DNA of 64,000 bases from Litoditis marina (GCA_964036275.1 OZ038433.1:18606257-18670256), one strand, 5' to 3'. Shown: positions 44,701 through 60,300, counted from the first letter of the stretch. Made by a program: numbers and translations. The notes: a model not told the origin generated them from the letters alone.

Positions 44701-46905
44701 ATTGTACAAGTTACGAGTAGAAACTTATAATGTTATAAAAATAGAAAAATACTCTGGCCACTATGCCATGAACCATGGTTGCGCAATGGCTCAAAAGTCA
44801 ACAGATAAAAGAATCAGAATGTAAAAAAATTTAAATGAGGGACCGCCTGATATCATTCAGACTTTGAGAGCCACTTGGCGGCGTATACACAAACACATAC
44901 ACTAGCAAGGCTGTCTGAATAGTCAGAGAAATTCGAAAAATGGACTACTTTTTAGCCGAAAATATGAAAATCGGTCTACTTTTTTTAGAAAAATCCTAAA
45001 TTTTCGCGTGTTTACATTCGAAAACGGATTAGTTTTTGTCGCTTAGTCATCCCTTACTGGTGTATGCGTATACATAATAACCCCACACCCCGTAATAACC
45101 ATAAATTCGCATTTTGAAACCTTAGCGGTACCGGTACACTAGAAATAATTCAGAAAAAAAGTATTCTCAACCCCTACCCCTCTCGCCACACGCCTGTCAT
45201 TGTTACTGAAATACTGATTACGTTTTAAAAGTGAAAGTGACAACTAAGAAGCTAAAAAATACTTCATGATCACTCACGATCTTCGAAAGGTGAGAAATAT
45301 GCATGTAATACTCACAGTCTTCTCCTCCGGCTGCCCCTCCGTCTCTGGCTTCTCCTCTTCCTCCTCCTTCTTCGTTGTCTGGGCACTCTTCTTCTCCTCT
45401 ACTATCTCGCCTCGTTTCCTCTTTCTCTCTGCCATTCTCTCCTCATACGTCATGTCTCGCTTGTTCTTCTTCACTACTGGGGCGGCACTCGTTTCGGCCT
45501 TCTCCTGAGAAAATGCCAACTTTAGACATAGATAGACATTATTATTCGCGATTCAACAGGTGAACTTCCACATATGAAATTAGCTAACTGAAAGACTTTC
45601 ATGATTCTAAACTATGAGAAACAATTCATCGGGTATATGACACGCCTGTATACATCATCTAGATTCATACTTCGCCACTAAGCGGTTAAGCATAATCCCA
45701 TATGTACAAAATACTTCACCCACCGTGGATGAATGGGCTGCAAACTCACCGCCTCTCACTCTTTCACGCAATAGCGTGATATCTTTTGCGTAATCGTAAG
45801 AAAAGGGTTCGCTTTGGAGAAGCTCAAAGCTTCCTAGTGTGAGTATGGCATAACAAGCCATTTTTGATGTTTGATCACCGACAAACTGAGATGACCAAAA
45901 TAATCCCGAAAACCCTGGATATAATAGTATCTCAGATCTCACCCCCTCATCAGCAGTCGAGTCCTTATTCTTTTCTGCTTCCTCTTCTTTTTGTGCCCCA
46001 AACACATCTCCGGGAGCCCATTCCAAGTAGAGGGGCTGGGTACGGAAGCGAGAATAGGCAAGGGCCTGGAATAGAGAGAAAACTAGACAAAGAGCAACAT
46101 TTTATTTCTATCGAGATGAGGCAACAATTGTTCGGCATAGCCTAAACTTAGCATATTGCACGGGCGCAGCTGATTAGCATAGCGACTGCGCACGTGAGCG
46201 CCAGACATGTTAATGCAGTGTTGGCACGTGGAAAGAAGACTAGAGGAGCTCACTCTTCAACTTACACCGACCATGGGATACGCTCTGGTCTACTCGCTCT
46301 CTCCGGTTATCTCTCATAGATAACTACTCGTATAATTATTTATATTATAATAAACTTGTATTGCTAACTTGTTATGTTCTACTATGAATACAGTTTCTCT
46401 ATAACATGTCTCTCCCATATTTCTCCCCTAGTGCTCATATGTGGTGATAATATCAATCAGATACTTATTATATTATATAGTTAACTCCGCGTGGCAATAG
46501 TATTGAAATAGTAATAGGCAGTTCTCCACTGACTGTCGAACAACAATCTTTCTATATAAAAATTGAGGAAAAATGAAATAGGTGAAACAAGAAAGAGAAA
46601 AACTTGCTACCGTTGCAGAATCTTCGACGTTTCGAGTTTCGACAAGAGTCTAATCGAACTATTTACAATGTCAAAATCCATCGTTCAAATTTCAAACTCA
46701 ACAATTTGTATTTGTATTGCTCGGGCCTGGCGCCTGGTCAGTGATCCCAAAAAACTGGTCTGATGTCCAATAATGTCACCCACCTTGAATGCTTTCTTCG
46801 CGTCCACCGTATTTCCCATGACGATCAGGGCACTGATGCCACCCTCTGGAAAGGATTGGGGTAATGACCAAGCAGAAGCAGAAGAGAAATAGAGATTTGG
46901 AGATG

Positions 46906-46946
<41 letters not shown>

Positions 46947-49900
46947 TTAATCATAAAATATAGGGCAAAAGGAGCACATAAGAGAGAAATAGAGAGAGAG
47001 AGATAGATGGAGAGAGGAGAATATACAGAGACGCTCACCGGGTGGCATGATGACCTTGTCCACCTGTCCGAACTTCCCGAACATTCTTTCCAACTCGGCC
47101 GCCTCAACACCGGACGGAAGATTCTTGGCCAACATTACCGTATCACTGCAACAAAACATTTCTTACTTCAGACCAACAACCACGATTGTAGTGTGTCTTA
47201 AACCATTATGGTCATTTACAGTGACCTATTTTGTGTTCGGACTTTATCATCTGGACAGCTGCGTAGCATGGAGGTCCCGGTATCATGATAAACAATCTAC
47301 CAGTCATGTTTCACAACATAGGTGAAAAGGGGTCCAACCGGGCTTTTCAAAAGTGAAGGGGGTCAGATCGCTCTTGTTGCAAACGTGAGGGGGGAGAGAT
47401 TAGCATCCCAATGGCTGGTCTGAGACCAGCCAAGGGATGCTGCACCTTCCCACATAGCGCAGCGAATGTGAAGGAGGTCATTTGCTAACTCTTGTCAAAA
47501 AATAAAGGTAGTACCATCTCAGGATGGCACCTTTTTACCTATGTTTCACAATAACATGCATCCACACCACATTATGGCGGTTTCGATAAATGATGAATGA
47601 CCACGAAAACCGACGTAAAATACCCAGGTTGAACGAAAGATTAGGGGTCGACTGATAGGGATTCAGCAGAAACACGTATAGTTTGTAATTGTAATTGGTG
47701 GTGTAAAGGGGTCATCCGTCATGGTTTGAAATCACGTGCACGTGATGGCTATGATTGACAGTTATACCGCCACCGCGTGAATCTTATTTGTGGCTAACTT
47801 GTTTTTGAATTATACTCCCGTAATCATGGCCAAATGGTCAAAAAAACTTCGAAAAAAGGGGCTCCCTATCCCTATTGTATAATCGTCCAACTGTACTAGA
47901 CTATGGAGATAATATGGATGAACCTACCTTCTTTTGGCTGCGGGTCGCGAGAAAGCGTCCAACTGTACTCCATTCTCCACCAGGAAATCCCTCATTTCCC
48001 GAACCAAACGGGTTTCGGCCAGCGCCATTCGAACTCCGGCGCTGAAAACGGAAAACAACATCAAGTGGAGTTTCGCGAAATTTGCAAAACGTGCAATGCT
48101 CAAATACAGTTAAAATTTTCGAAAAATTTTATCTTGGCGAGAATGTAAGAAAATAGAATACGAAATTGTTTCGTCCTCTCGCATCTCTGAGTTAAGGAAG
48201 GACGATTATGTGGTCCAATCGCAACGCCTCAGTCCTTTAAGCCGCAATATATTTTTCAATTGCAGTTTAAAGGACCGATGTAACGGGATTGGTCCACATA
48301 ATCGTCCTTCTTTAACGTTTAAAATACATAAATTATACTTCAGCATGAACATACACTAAATAATTATTTGCTTTTTGACTGTCCTCTCTGTCTTTCTCTC
48401 TCTGTCCTCCCTCTCTCTTACCTCTCTCCACCCTCCCCCAGCAATAAATCCTTCTTTTCGATGCCCAACTTCTCAGCCAGAGTGTCGGCAATTGCATTGG
48501 GACCAAGGAACAGCGCATTCCACGAATGACTCTGGAATATCGCAGGCTTAGTTTCTCGGTTTCAGTCCTCATATTTTACAGTTCTAAGTAAAAACAGCAC
48601 AGCTTTTTCAGAGAATACTCTTTTTCTCCAACTATTCTCCAAAACATCGTTTTAGTAATGAAATACGTCTTACACAATTCCGGGTTGTGAAACCGGTTTT
48701 CCCTCTATTTCAAGACAAATGTAAGGAAGAAAAGAAGACAGCCTGAACAGGCTATAAAGTACAAGGAACAACAGAGTACGCGCCCACCTTGCCGGCATTG
48801 GCCTTCAGTTTGGCCATTTTCTCCTTCTTGAACGAGCTCTTCTCCTCCCCCTTCCCGCGAGACTCCGCCCCCTCGGCTCCCTCTTTCTCTGTCGTCTGCG
48901 TCTCTCGCTTCTCCGCTCCCGCTATGATGTGCAGCATGCGGCCCTGAAAAATCACGTTCCACGTCAAACATGCAAAAGCTACAAATGTTAAAAATGGGAC
49001 ATTGATGGCTAGTAGCGGTTTAGTCGAAGGCAATTTCGAGTGTCATTATCTTGAAAGACTCGAAATTGTCATGCTAGCGAGGGTATCACTGAACGGTAAA
49101 CCGCTTTGCTCATTTATCCCGAAGCCCGTTTTTCGAATCATGATTTCCCTGCCTCAAAAACAGCCTATTCTCAGAGAATCCGCGCTTGCGTGGCACTCTT
49201 TGAATCAACACATTTTCTTTCTCTTCCTCTCTCTCTCTCTATTTCTCTGAATCCACGTCCTTCCTCTCTCTCTCCCTCATTTCATCTCTCTCTCTCTCCC
49301 CTCTTCTACCCACCTTGAAGACCTTTCCGTCGTGTGCCGCGTAGGCGGCAACCGCGCTCTCCGGAAAAACGAACTCAACGATGCCGAATCCCTTGCACTG
49401 ACCGGTTGTCTTGTTGATGATCACCTGTATTCATAACACAATTAGTATCAGGAGGAAGTCGTGAAGAAAATCTTTTATATGAAACCTGAGCCCCAAACTG
49501 GACCGAAAAAAAAGCTGATTGCGGAATTCCTCCGGCAACCCAGGAAAGGTAACCAAAACATAAAACGATCTTCATTGAGTTGATGGTTCTACTTAACCAA
49601 ACCACAAATATCCTATATACTAGTATTCAAAACGAATGACTCTAAATTCAAAATATAATCAGATAAAAACCATTCTTTCTCAAAATACATAGTTTACGTT
49701 AGAAATTATGAAGTAGATTGACATGACAACCTTCAAGTTCGCAAAAGTCGTGTTCCGTAATATCGACAATGCCCACCTGAACATCTGACAACTCCCCGAA
49801 TGGCTTGAACAGAAACCGGAGATCGTCCTCTTTCGTGGAAAACGGGAGATTTCGAATGAAAAGGCGGCCCGTGTCCAGGATTTCTTCTCGTACTTTCGCC

Positions 49901-50397
49901 TGAAAAGGAAGATTCTAGACCATTTCGAGAAGAGAACAACAATATCACAACCATAATACTTTAAAAAGTATACGCGTCAATTTGGCATCACCTTGCAGAA
50001 ACAATTGCTAAAAATCTGAAATATTTGAATGTTGTACTTGAGCCTCGGGTAGGTCAAAGGTCATACCTCTTCCGTGGATCTATCGCCGGCGATGTCATCA
50101 TTATCTGCTTGGGTGGCCTCCTTTCGGTAACTTTCCACAATATCCTCCTCTTTTTCTTCGATTTTCTCAATATGAACCTGGAAATAAAACATTTTCCAGC
50201 TGATTCAAAATTTTACTAAAAATGACTGTCGATATGTGCCTAAGCGACATTTAACGACAACATGCAGTGGGTACCGAATTAGATTACATATAACGCGAAG
50301 AATCCGATTTAGCGAGAACACAGCGTTCATGCTCTACTCTCTTATTATTGGAAATCACGTAATTTGAGATATCCTTAGTCGGGTGTCTACGTTCATA

Positions 50398-50433
<36 letters not shown>

Positions 50434-53424
50434 ACGAGAGGGAGAGATACCTGAAACTCCCTGATATGCGTACCTTGTATCCTCCGATGAACTCTCCGTC
50501 TCTCTGGAGGGCCCTTCTTACATCCGGGGGTCGATTGAAGGTCACAAAGGCAGCCGCGGACGAATCATTACGAACTATCTGCAAAGTGCAAAGTAGAAGA
50601 ACAGTTCACTCCATACGTAAAAAAGGTTCATGTCAGATCGAGGAAAGTGAGCATAAGCCACACCAAAAAGTGAGTATGTGTAACTAAAAATGCGTACTTT
50701 TAGTTACCACTCATGGTTTCTTAGACTAAGATAGCTCCAAAAAGTGACTATGCGTCGATCGAAGTCTGACAAAAGTGAAAGTGAGCATCAAAAGTGAAAG
50801 TGAGCGTCTTGATTACCGCTTCTCAAAAGACAGAGAGGTAGAAAGATGACTTTTGTAGGCCTATGAGCATAAAATTATGAGATTCGCACCAAAAAAGGTG
50901 TGAAACAGACAACCAACTTGGACTAATCAATATCACCCACCTTCATAGCCTTGACTCGCACCGGACTCAACCAGTCCTTCATCGATTTCTGTTTGATTGA
51001 GGAGGGGAGACCAGTGAAAAGCAGCGAGAGCTTCGTGTCGCCTGAACCAAGCACAAACTATCATACACCAGTAAAGTTGTCCGAATAGTCAGAAAATTCG
51101 AAAAACGGACTCCTTTTTTTACCGGAAATAAGAAAATCGGTCTACTTTTGATGGAGAAATGATAATTTTTCACCTGTTCACATCTAAAACGGACTGCTTT
51201 TTGTCGCTTAGTCAGACCTTACTGGCCTTTGCAAACTATAATAAAATTGTGAAATCGCAAAACCTAACATTGATGTAGTATTGATAATATCCATGTAAAA
51301 ATATGCCCAGAGAGTGCTTCTTTGAAAAAGCGTTGTTAAGGTTACGATTGTTTCTTCGATAAATAATTACGTAAATAATTACTACACAATGTTAGATCTA
51401 TTAAAATTGGTGGAAAAGTATCAACTATCCTCCAAACACTGGAATTTAAATCTTGCTTTACTGTGCGGTATCAAACTTATTAAACAAATATTGGTGCATA
51501 ATATGGAAAATACTCTTTTCAGCAAAATGAAAAAGTACCTGTGATTCCTTCCATTAGTTCCTTCAACAACTTTTTATCTTCCACACTAGCTTCCTTGATC
51601 TCAATGTCCGGTTCCTGCAATAAAATATAAAAACTTCACTTTCGAGTAAAAACACCACAAGCTCTCCGCTTAACGGATGCTGAAGTAATGTATGACTACT
51701 CTTCAATACGATTAGCGAAGCCGTTTCAAAAGTGAAGTAGGTAAAGTTCCTGGTTCGGTATCGAACAGAAAATAGGTCGTGTTTTAATTTTTTCCGGTTA
51801 TCAAGCCAAGTTAGCCACAGTACGATTGAATGAAACATAAAATGATAGTCACGCAATTACAGAACATTAAAAAGCGAGCATTTCTCTGTGAACTATAAAA
51901 ATGGTACATGCAAGAACGTACGCCTTGAAAACTGACGAATTCGTTCCAGCTCTTTGACCCTTTTCTACTCTTTTTGTGCATGGAACCAAGGAAAGGTCGA
52001 TCAAATCGAAAAAAGAACCCACCTTGCTGGTGTCGACTCCTTTTGCCTCGAGAAACTTGTCGAAATCCTCATTGTCCCCCTTCTTCTTCTTCTTTTCCGG
52101 CTCAGTTGATGACGTCACATTTGAATCTTCAGCTGATTCCGATTGGGTGGTGGCCCCTTGTTTCCTCTTGAATGCACTAAAAACAAAAACTCTTCATTGG
52201 AAAGAAAACTATTTTCCACTCAAAACCTGGTTTTTGCTACCGAAACGCGAAACCTAAGAAATTTGAGCAACTTGAATCGATAAACCGGTTTGTTATTCGA
52301 GAAACGCTCACATCTTACGGATAGATGTGAGGTTAAAGATTATCGAAACTGAATTCCAACGTGTACACACAGCGGTAATGCCCGACTTGAATCACGTGAA
52401 ATTCCATGATTCGGCTATTCGGCATCAAAAACAGGCCAGTTTTCTCAAAGATGGAGAAAAGGAAGCCCCTTTTTCACATTATTCTGGTCTTTTGGACAAC
52501 TTTACTGACGTATAATGTGCATCCGTAGTTTAAAACGCACGTAGTGCATATTTGTTAAAATTGTACGCCAACTGGGGCGGGAGCCCTTAAAAATTCACCA
52601 ACTAATTTATATTTCAATTTATATATGTGCGCATACATACACCGTCAAGGTCTCGCATCATTTTTGGTTGTTTTCTGAAACTTATGCTCATAGCTCATTT
52701 TTAGAAGCGAAACTGTTGGAAACGACAAACGAGAGAAAGAATCACTTTTGCAGAGAATCATTTCTAGGGTTACGCACGTTCATTTTAGTTGCGTTGAACT
52801 ATTTTACCTATGAGAGTATGTGCTCATACCTGCTGTCCTTCGAGTACTGACTCCATGCTCGCGGTTTGTTGCTGTCGCCGAACGGTCGACATTCTTCCAC
52901 CTAAAACAACACAAAGCATAAACAACAAACAACACTAAAGCAACTGAATCAGAAACCTAATCCCTGGAACAGTTGAATGTTCCATGTCAATGGAAATAAC
53001 AATAAACATTGCTCAGAACTCAGTACAATTCGAAAAGTAGCCCTGGCAACAATTTTCACTGGTCAGAACGATTCATGACGCGGCTCCTTTTCAGCGGAAT
53101 ATGTAGGGGTCAAACGATGAACAACTTGATAAACATTTGAAAGTCTCTTTCCTCTAGTCCAGACTTTTGAAAAGTTTTCATGAAAACAAATAATGGGAAA
53201 CGTACTTGTAATCTGGCGGATCCCATGAAGGACTGATTCGTTTCTTCCTGGGCCTTCTGGGCCACTTCTTCCGAGTCAAAACCAACGAAGGCGAACTTCC
53301 GGAACTTGCCCTCCTTCGTGTATTTCAGGGTACAATCGGTCAGGGTTCCGTACTTTTTGAAAAACGTCCGCAGACTGGCCTCTGTGCAATGTGAGGGCAG
53401 ACTTTTCACGATTAACCGTGACAT
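41761..53424 (-). CDS. rbd-1: Multiple RRM ribosome-biogenesis protein (RBM19/Mrd1 family)
   Basis: Nucleolar RNA-binding protein needed for pre-rRNA cleavage toward 18S rRNA. All 22 exons (minus) join in phase to 899 residues: 53206-53424, 52830-52900, 52023-52176, 51539-51614, 50941-51041, 50474-50578, 50067-50177, 49777-49899, 49314-49424, 48788-48943, 48422-48531, 47928-48041, 47039-47145, 46784-46845, 45943-46065, 45316-45504, 44532-44674, 43705-43843, 43106-43249, 42683-42754, 42161-42345, 41761-41845. Six RRMs near residues 2-75, 177-245, 290-360, 485-550, 667-740 and 776-855; RNP motifs seen include [67 protein letters not shown] and RGFGFVDF. Family landmarks [19 protein letters not shown] and PLYLEWAP are present, with a Lys/Glu-rich linker between RRM4 and RRM5. 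The intron after exon 43106-43249 appears to use a GC donor. Start follows a trans-splice-type acceptor. The gene symbol is given by family; orthology is very likely. Confidence 0.95.
42372..42460. repeat. Purine-rich GA/GGGA tract in RBD-1 intron
   Basis: AG-rich low-complexity sequence including a run of ten G, in the intron between exons 42161-42345 and 42683-42754. Non-coding; ORFs in it are artefacts. Confidence 0.85.
44111..44469. mobile_element. Nested inverted-repeat element in RBD-1 intron
   Basis: Outer arms CCGTATGCACCAAT / ATTGGTGCATACGG and inner arms CACCGCCAAGGCCCCTC (44224) / GAGGCCCTTGGCGGTG (to about 44435). Between the left arms are CTCCCGGGAGC palindromes; the centre has repeated GGGGTCGCGA. 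Probably one MITE inserted within another. In the intron between exons 43705-43843 and 44532-44674. Confidence 0.7.
44902..45062. mobile_element. MITE, CAGTAAGG/TAGTCAGA family, copy 1
   Basis: GCAAGGCTGTCTGAATAGTC at the left, GCTTAGTCATCCCTTACTGG at the right; repeats AATCGGTCTACTTTT inside. Same family as 51067-51225. Both are in RBD-1 introns. Confidence 0.75.
46911..46942. repeat. (GA)n microsatellite
   Basis: About 30 bases of GA dinucleotides in the RBD-1 intron between exons 46784-46845 and 47039-47145. Confidence 0.85.
47316..47544. mobile_element. CATAGGTGAAAAGG inverted-repeat element
   Basis: CATAGGTGAAAAGGGGTCC at the left and GGCACCTTTTTACCTATG at the right, with an internal palindrome TGGCTGGTCTGAGACCAGCCA (one base beyond 20 trimmed in pairing: GGCTGGTC / GACCAGCC). 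In an RBD-1 intron; single copy in this window. Confidence 0.65.
48192..48315. mobile_element. Short MITE, AAGGACGATTATGTGG family, copy 2
   Basis: TTAAGGAAGGACGATTATGT at the left and ACATAATCGTCCTTCTTTAA at the right are near-perfect inverted repeats; about 124 bp. Related to 34491-34602. In an RBD-1 intron. Confidence 0.85.
50401..50432. repeat. (GA)n microsatellite near an RBD-1 donor
   Basis: About 30 bases of GA in the intron next to exon 50474-50578. The Ser-Leu tail of the long ORF here is intronic. Confidence 0.85.
51067..51225. mobile_element. MITE, CAGTAAGG/TAGTCAGA family, copy 2
   Basis: ACCAGTAAAGTTGTCCGAAT at the left, CGCTTAGTCAGACCTTACTG at the right, with AAAATCGGTCTACTTTTGAT inside. 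Starts about 25 bases upstream of the RBD-1 exon 50941-51041 in the sense of transcription. Confidence 0.75.
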
Positions 53425-53430
53425 TTCTGG
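53425..53430 (-). promoter_or_regulatory. Trans-splice-type acceptor ahead of RBD-1 start
   Basis: The minus strand reads CTTTTTTTCCAG-AA-ATG, an acceptor consensus only two bases before the start codon. In Caenorhabditis such a site usually receives a spliced leader, giving a 2-base 5' UTR and confirming the start. Confidence 0.65.
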
Positions 53431-54293
53431 AAAAAAAGGAATATCTATTAATTATTCGAAGAATGTGGACCAGAGTAATGTGTGACACATATATGACACT
53501 CAAAATTTACTAGGCAAATCACATGGAAGAAAAATCACAATCGAAGTAACCAAGTGAGAAATGTCGTCCCGCCCGTATTACCAGAGCAATGGGTAAAACA
53601 CAACTCGGGTCTTCCTTGCGAGGGTCAGCTTACTGTTCCGTTTTTCATGTATGAAGAATACAGAATTTACTAGATATAATCGAATTGTCAAGTAAAACTT
53701 GAAGAAACATTAGAAAATGGTAAAGCGCTTAAGTGGAGATTGCACTTTACAATCACATGAATTTTTACATTTGAGTTTGATGTGTTACATGATTCGAGTA
53801 AAACCTGAAACATGACTAAATAGTTTATGTTATACCACTTATACACAATGTTATAATATAAAAAGTTTAAGAAAATAGAAATTCAGCAGACAAACTTTTA
53901 ACAATCACGATTCGCTAATAAGTTCCTACGCAACGCAAAAAAATCAGCGGTGTACATTACAGAGCATTTCCCACCGTAATCCTAACCTGCCCAAAATTCA
54001 AAACGACCAAACTACAAAACTAAGCATTATTTGTGTTTTCTGGACAATTCAATCATCCACAATCGTAAAAAAATAACAACAATTGCTCAAATCTTGATTA
54101 TGAAATCGGACGAGTTTATGACGCAAGCAACTGGTACGAATGAAAGGATTTAAGACATATGATGCTGTTTCCCGTTGCTGCTAAAGACTATTATAGGTTA
54201 TAGCAGTGTCAATACAATTACAGCAATTTAGGACTTCACAACGTGATACTAACCTCTCCAATACACATAACAACACCAAACTACACAAATTTA
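53431..54293. other. Upstream region of RBD-1
   Basis: No further exon or known repeat was recognised. It should contain the promoter of the RBD-1 gene, but no specific element stands out. Confidence 0.4.
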
Positions 54294-54558
54294 GGCCAGT
54301 TACACTTGCAACCCGGGTTGCATGCAACCAAAATGCAACCAGGTTGCATGTGTACGAAACCATTGGTTGTTTTCCAATGCAACCTGGTTGCATTTGAAAT
54401 GCAACCGAGTTGCATCTCAAATGCAACCAAAATCACTTGACATAACGAAAAAGGTACATTTGGTTGCATTTGAAAAGCAACCAGGTTGCATTCGAAAGCA
54501 ACCAATAGTTTCGTACACATGCAAACTGGTTGCATTTTGGTTGCATGTGTAAACCGCC
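54294..54558. mobile_element. GGTTGCAT foldback element
   Basis: About 265 bp with ends GGCCAGTTACACTTGCAACC and GGTTGCATGTGTAAACCGCC in inverse orientation. The body is a dense series of GGTTGCAT and ATGCAACC motifs, roughly 15 in total, and an internal dyad TGTGTACGAAACCATTGGTT / CAATAGTTTCGTACACATG. ORFs on both strands are by-products. Confidence 0.8.
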
Positions 54559-55408
54559 ACAAATTTACGTGGCTATATACGTTTTTTCGTAAATGGTAAA
54601 TGTAGATCGTAACTATACTTATCTATCGAACCTTAGGACTTGAAGAATATCTATCAAACGTTGCTTGTGGTGTTAAAATGTCTTTAGGCTCGCATACTTA
54701 CCGTAATTACTGCTTTTCAGTAGATTAATCCATATATTTCTCAGAAAGAACCATTATTATATGGTCTATTGTGTTTTTAACCCATGGTCATGTACAAGAT
54801 CAGTTTCACATAACCAACTTCTACCGTGCAATACCAAAAATTACATGGCAACCATGAGACTATGATATGGTAGTCGAACATTTAGAAATGGATATAATCA
54901 TAATCACCATAGTTCGGTGTTCCAAAGCGTATTATAAAACTTCAGTGAAATGCAATTACAAAACAACATCTTCATCGTTGAAAGTAGACTGGTACATGAT
55001 AATAAGGCTTCAATTCAAATTGTAACAATGAGCGGATAAGCGAAATAACAGTAACTCGACCAACTAAAATCAGCGCACACAGCAGAAATGAACCCTATAC
55101 ACTTGTAACAACGGAAGAAAATTGAGCAAAACAGAAGAGATTATAGATTTCAATGAATTAGCAATATACGAACATGTGAGGTTGCTGCAAATCAGTTCGA
55201 AACCAGTATGAACACTGTAAAATGCTTGAAACGAGCAATGTGACGGACAGCTAAAGTCAAAATGAGCTACTTAACCTAAAACGACAGGCACCATCATTAC
55301 AAACTTCTAATAAAACCATAATTCCTGTTCTGAAATCAAGTTGATGTGTTACAATTATCTGACTACGTTTCAGACAATTCGCAGCTCGCTAGAGGTCAAA
55401 ATCCATTG
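54559..55408. other. Intergenic, no recognised feature
   Basis: AT-rich sequence without supported exons or inverted repeats of note. Confidence 0.4.
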
Positions 55409-57272
<1,864 letters not shown>

Positions 57273-57389
57273 AAATATATACTTAGGTAGCCTACCTCAC
57301 CTCACAAGGGAGACTCAACATATTATTACAATTCTAGATAATTACGTTTTTTTAGAAGAACGGACCATACACGGGGTTGGGACGTTCAA

Positions 57390-60300
57390 TTAGCTGAAGT
57401 GAAACATATATGAGCCAAGGAATTTGACCGAAAACCAGGCGTCATTGACTTCCACCATAACTCGCAGACGTTGCCCATCGGCACGAGTGACGATGGCTTC
57501 TAATTCGAGATCGTCCTCTGAGAAGCGAACCATGTAGTGTTCCGCCTCCAAATCATCTAAGAGTATGTAGGACAGAAGGGAGAACATCCCTTGACCTCCC
57601 ATGCCTTCGTTCGGCGGAGAATAGAAGTGAACCCTCTCGATGACCCGCACTCCTTCCGTCCATTCCTGCAAAATAACTGGGGACTAGAAGAAAGAAAAAG
57701 TGAGATTACCTTATTGACTAATTATCTAACAACAAGCACAATAGGAGAGCAACGACTTTTTTCGTTGTGGTTGTGACCGTTTTTAAAGTTGATCTCCCTC
57801 AAAATGAAGCTCGTTGCGAAAGTTCCCGTTTCCGAAGTTGATGAATTGCAGCTGACATAACGTATACAACTACGGACTAGACGCCTGCGGCGTCTAGCAG
57901 TTGTAAATCTTGTATAAAATTATGTACAAAACGATACCAAACATGATATATCTCCGTTATACCAAGCCTGTGCCATGGGTTTGCGGAAGATTGACTTTTT
58001 CCATGGCTGTCGTGCGGCCTGGCAATATATGTCATTTGGCATTTTCGTTCTCCAGATTTTGAACTGTAAAACCTATAGAACTTAATTTGAAATGTTTGTC
58101 GCGTCGCGTGCACGCGCGCGTTCTGTCAAAACCTATAGTGTGCTCAGCATGAGCAAATACGATATTCGTTTGCTAATTTTCGTACTGATAAACCTAATTT
58201 GAAACTTTTCACCGCGTCGCGGGCACGCTTATGAAAAAAATATAATCTGCAATTTCAGTTTATATTAAAAAAAAACTATCGGAAAACGTTCAATATAAAG
58301 CGAGTTAGAAGCATTTTCATGATTATGAATTTCAAACTATACAGTACCTTTATTCCGCTTCGTTAAATTTCAAACGTGCTAACATACTGCTAAGATTTTT
58401 CACGTTTTTGTAAGGCCTACCAACGTATTTCGTTGAATTCAACACGTGCTAACTTACTGCTAAAATTTTCACGTTTGGTAACGCTTATGAACGTATTCCG
58501 TGGAATTTAACACGTGTTAACTTACAGCTGAGATGTTTTTCGTTTTTGTAAGGCCTGCCAACGTATTTCGTTGAATTTAACACGTGCCAACTTACTGCTA
58601 AAATGCTTCACGTTTTTGTAAGGCCTGCCAACGTATTTCGCTGGGGTAGTAAAACATGTGTTATCGTTACAAGATGTCAAACATGGCTGACTATGCTATG
58701 TTTTACATAGCACGTATGTGGTCGTTATTATAATTGCTAATAACGCTGTTCCACTGTGCCTATGGCACAGTAAACGCCAGCTTTGCACACCTACATTTGG
58801 TTACGCGCTAAGTTTCACGATCTTGATGGACTCTTCATGTAGATAATTTCATGAAATTTTACAGAGACATACATGATAATTTTGTCTACCAGATAATAAT
58901 CAAATTGTTGTATTTGAGTTGAAACTGTTTGGTGCAGTCCGGTCTAAACAATAAGGTACTAACATTTTTCATATTGATTTTTACGAGTAGTAATCATTAT
59001 TTCCTTTTTTATAATCGAGTGTTTGAGTTATATGCCGTTTATTTTATGGGAAAATGTTGAAAAGTGACTGAACACCAGCATTAATAGTGAAAAATTTGCG
59101 GCCTTTTTCGTGAAAAACAATTTTCTACGCACGACTCAAACGTTATAACAAAAATGTGTCAACATTTTCAGAAAGAAGATATGGGGAAGGGGGAGAAACA
59201 AATTTTCACTGATAACGTCACAATTGGCATGAGTTACGACTCAAGTTACACGGCGTGTCAAAATGGTAAAACCGGAAATTTTCGAAAGAGGGCCAGTTTC
59301 TCAAAAACTACGAAGTTCTAGAATTTAAAATTTATTCTATTGGAAAGATAAGACTTTCTTACGTTGTAAACCATCAAAAACGTCTAAGTTTGAACAACTT
59401 TCTCGCTCACTTTGATTACGAACAGAACGTTTTGATTAGCGCGTCAAACATCACGTTTGTCAAAAACTCAATAATACCACCATTTTAGAAAAAAATTGTT
59501 GTGATAGTTGAATAGCTCTTTTAGTTTAGATACGAATCAAAAAAAGTATTTTGAAAAACATTAATTTTGAAGCATTTTATCGTAATTTTGCTTGCCATGT
59601 GTCTCGATGTGTTTGAAGTTCGATGAGTTTGAATGTCGATGTGTTTGAAAAGGGTGACATTAGCATTGTATGGGGGGCGGGGATGAATGATCACAAAAAC
59701 AGAAGTAGAAATGACTCACATCTAGAATAGGTCGGAGGGCGTCACAGTACAACGACGAAAATTCGATCGAAGGGGCACTCAGGCCCAGTAGGATTGCAGT
59801 GGGAAGCGGCTCGGTCTCAGACATGACCGTCAAACTGGAGAGCTATAAACACCACACTGTTACGTGGAAGTGTGTTTTTATCTTGGATATTCTGTGTAGT
59901 TTAACCACGTAGACGTTTTTTTTCAGAAAAACCTATTGTTTCACGTACGGATGAGTTTTTGCCAAGGAACGCACTCTGGCGATCAGATTTTCGGAACGAA
60001 TTTTCATTTTTCGAAGTTAGTTTTGGATACAATAATGAAGAGTCCATCCGAAGGTGGGGGAGCATCATAAATGTGTGTACTGTTGAACTTTTCCGAGTGA
60101 TTTTTGAACTTTTCCAAATGTCCAAGATCCTCCGTCAAACCACCAGATACGTGAGGCGACTCTGTTGTCCAAAGAAATTGAATGAAAATCATTACGTATT
60201 TTATACGTGCAACCGAACTAAAAACCGGGTGCGAGATTAGGTTTCCACCAATGAAATGCAACTATTTTTGAAATTAGGGTGATTCAAAGTCCCGATTGTG

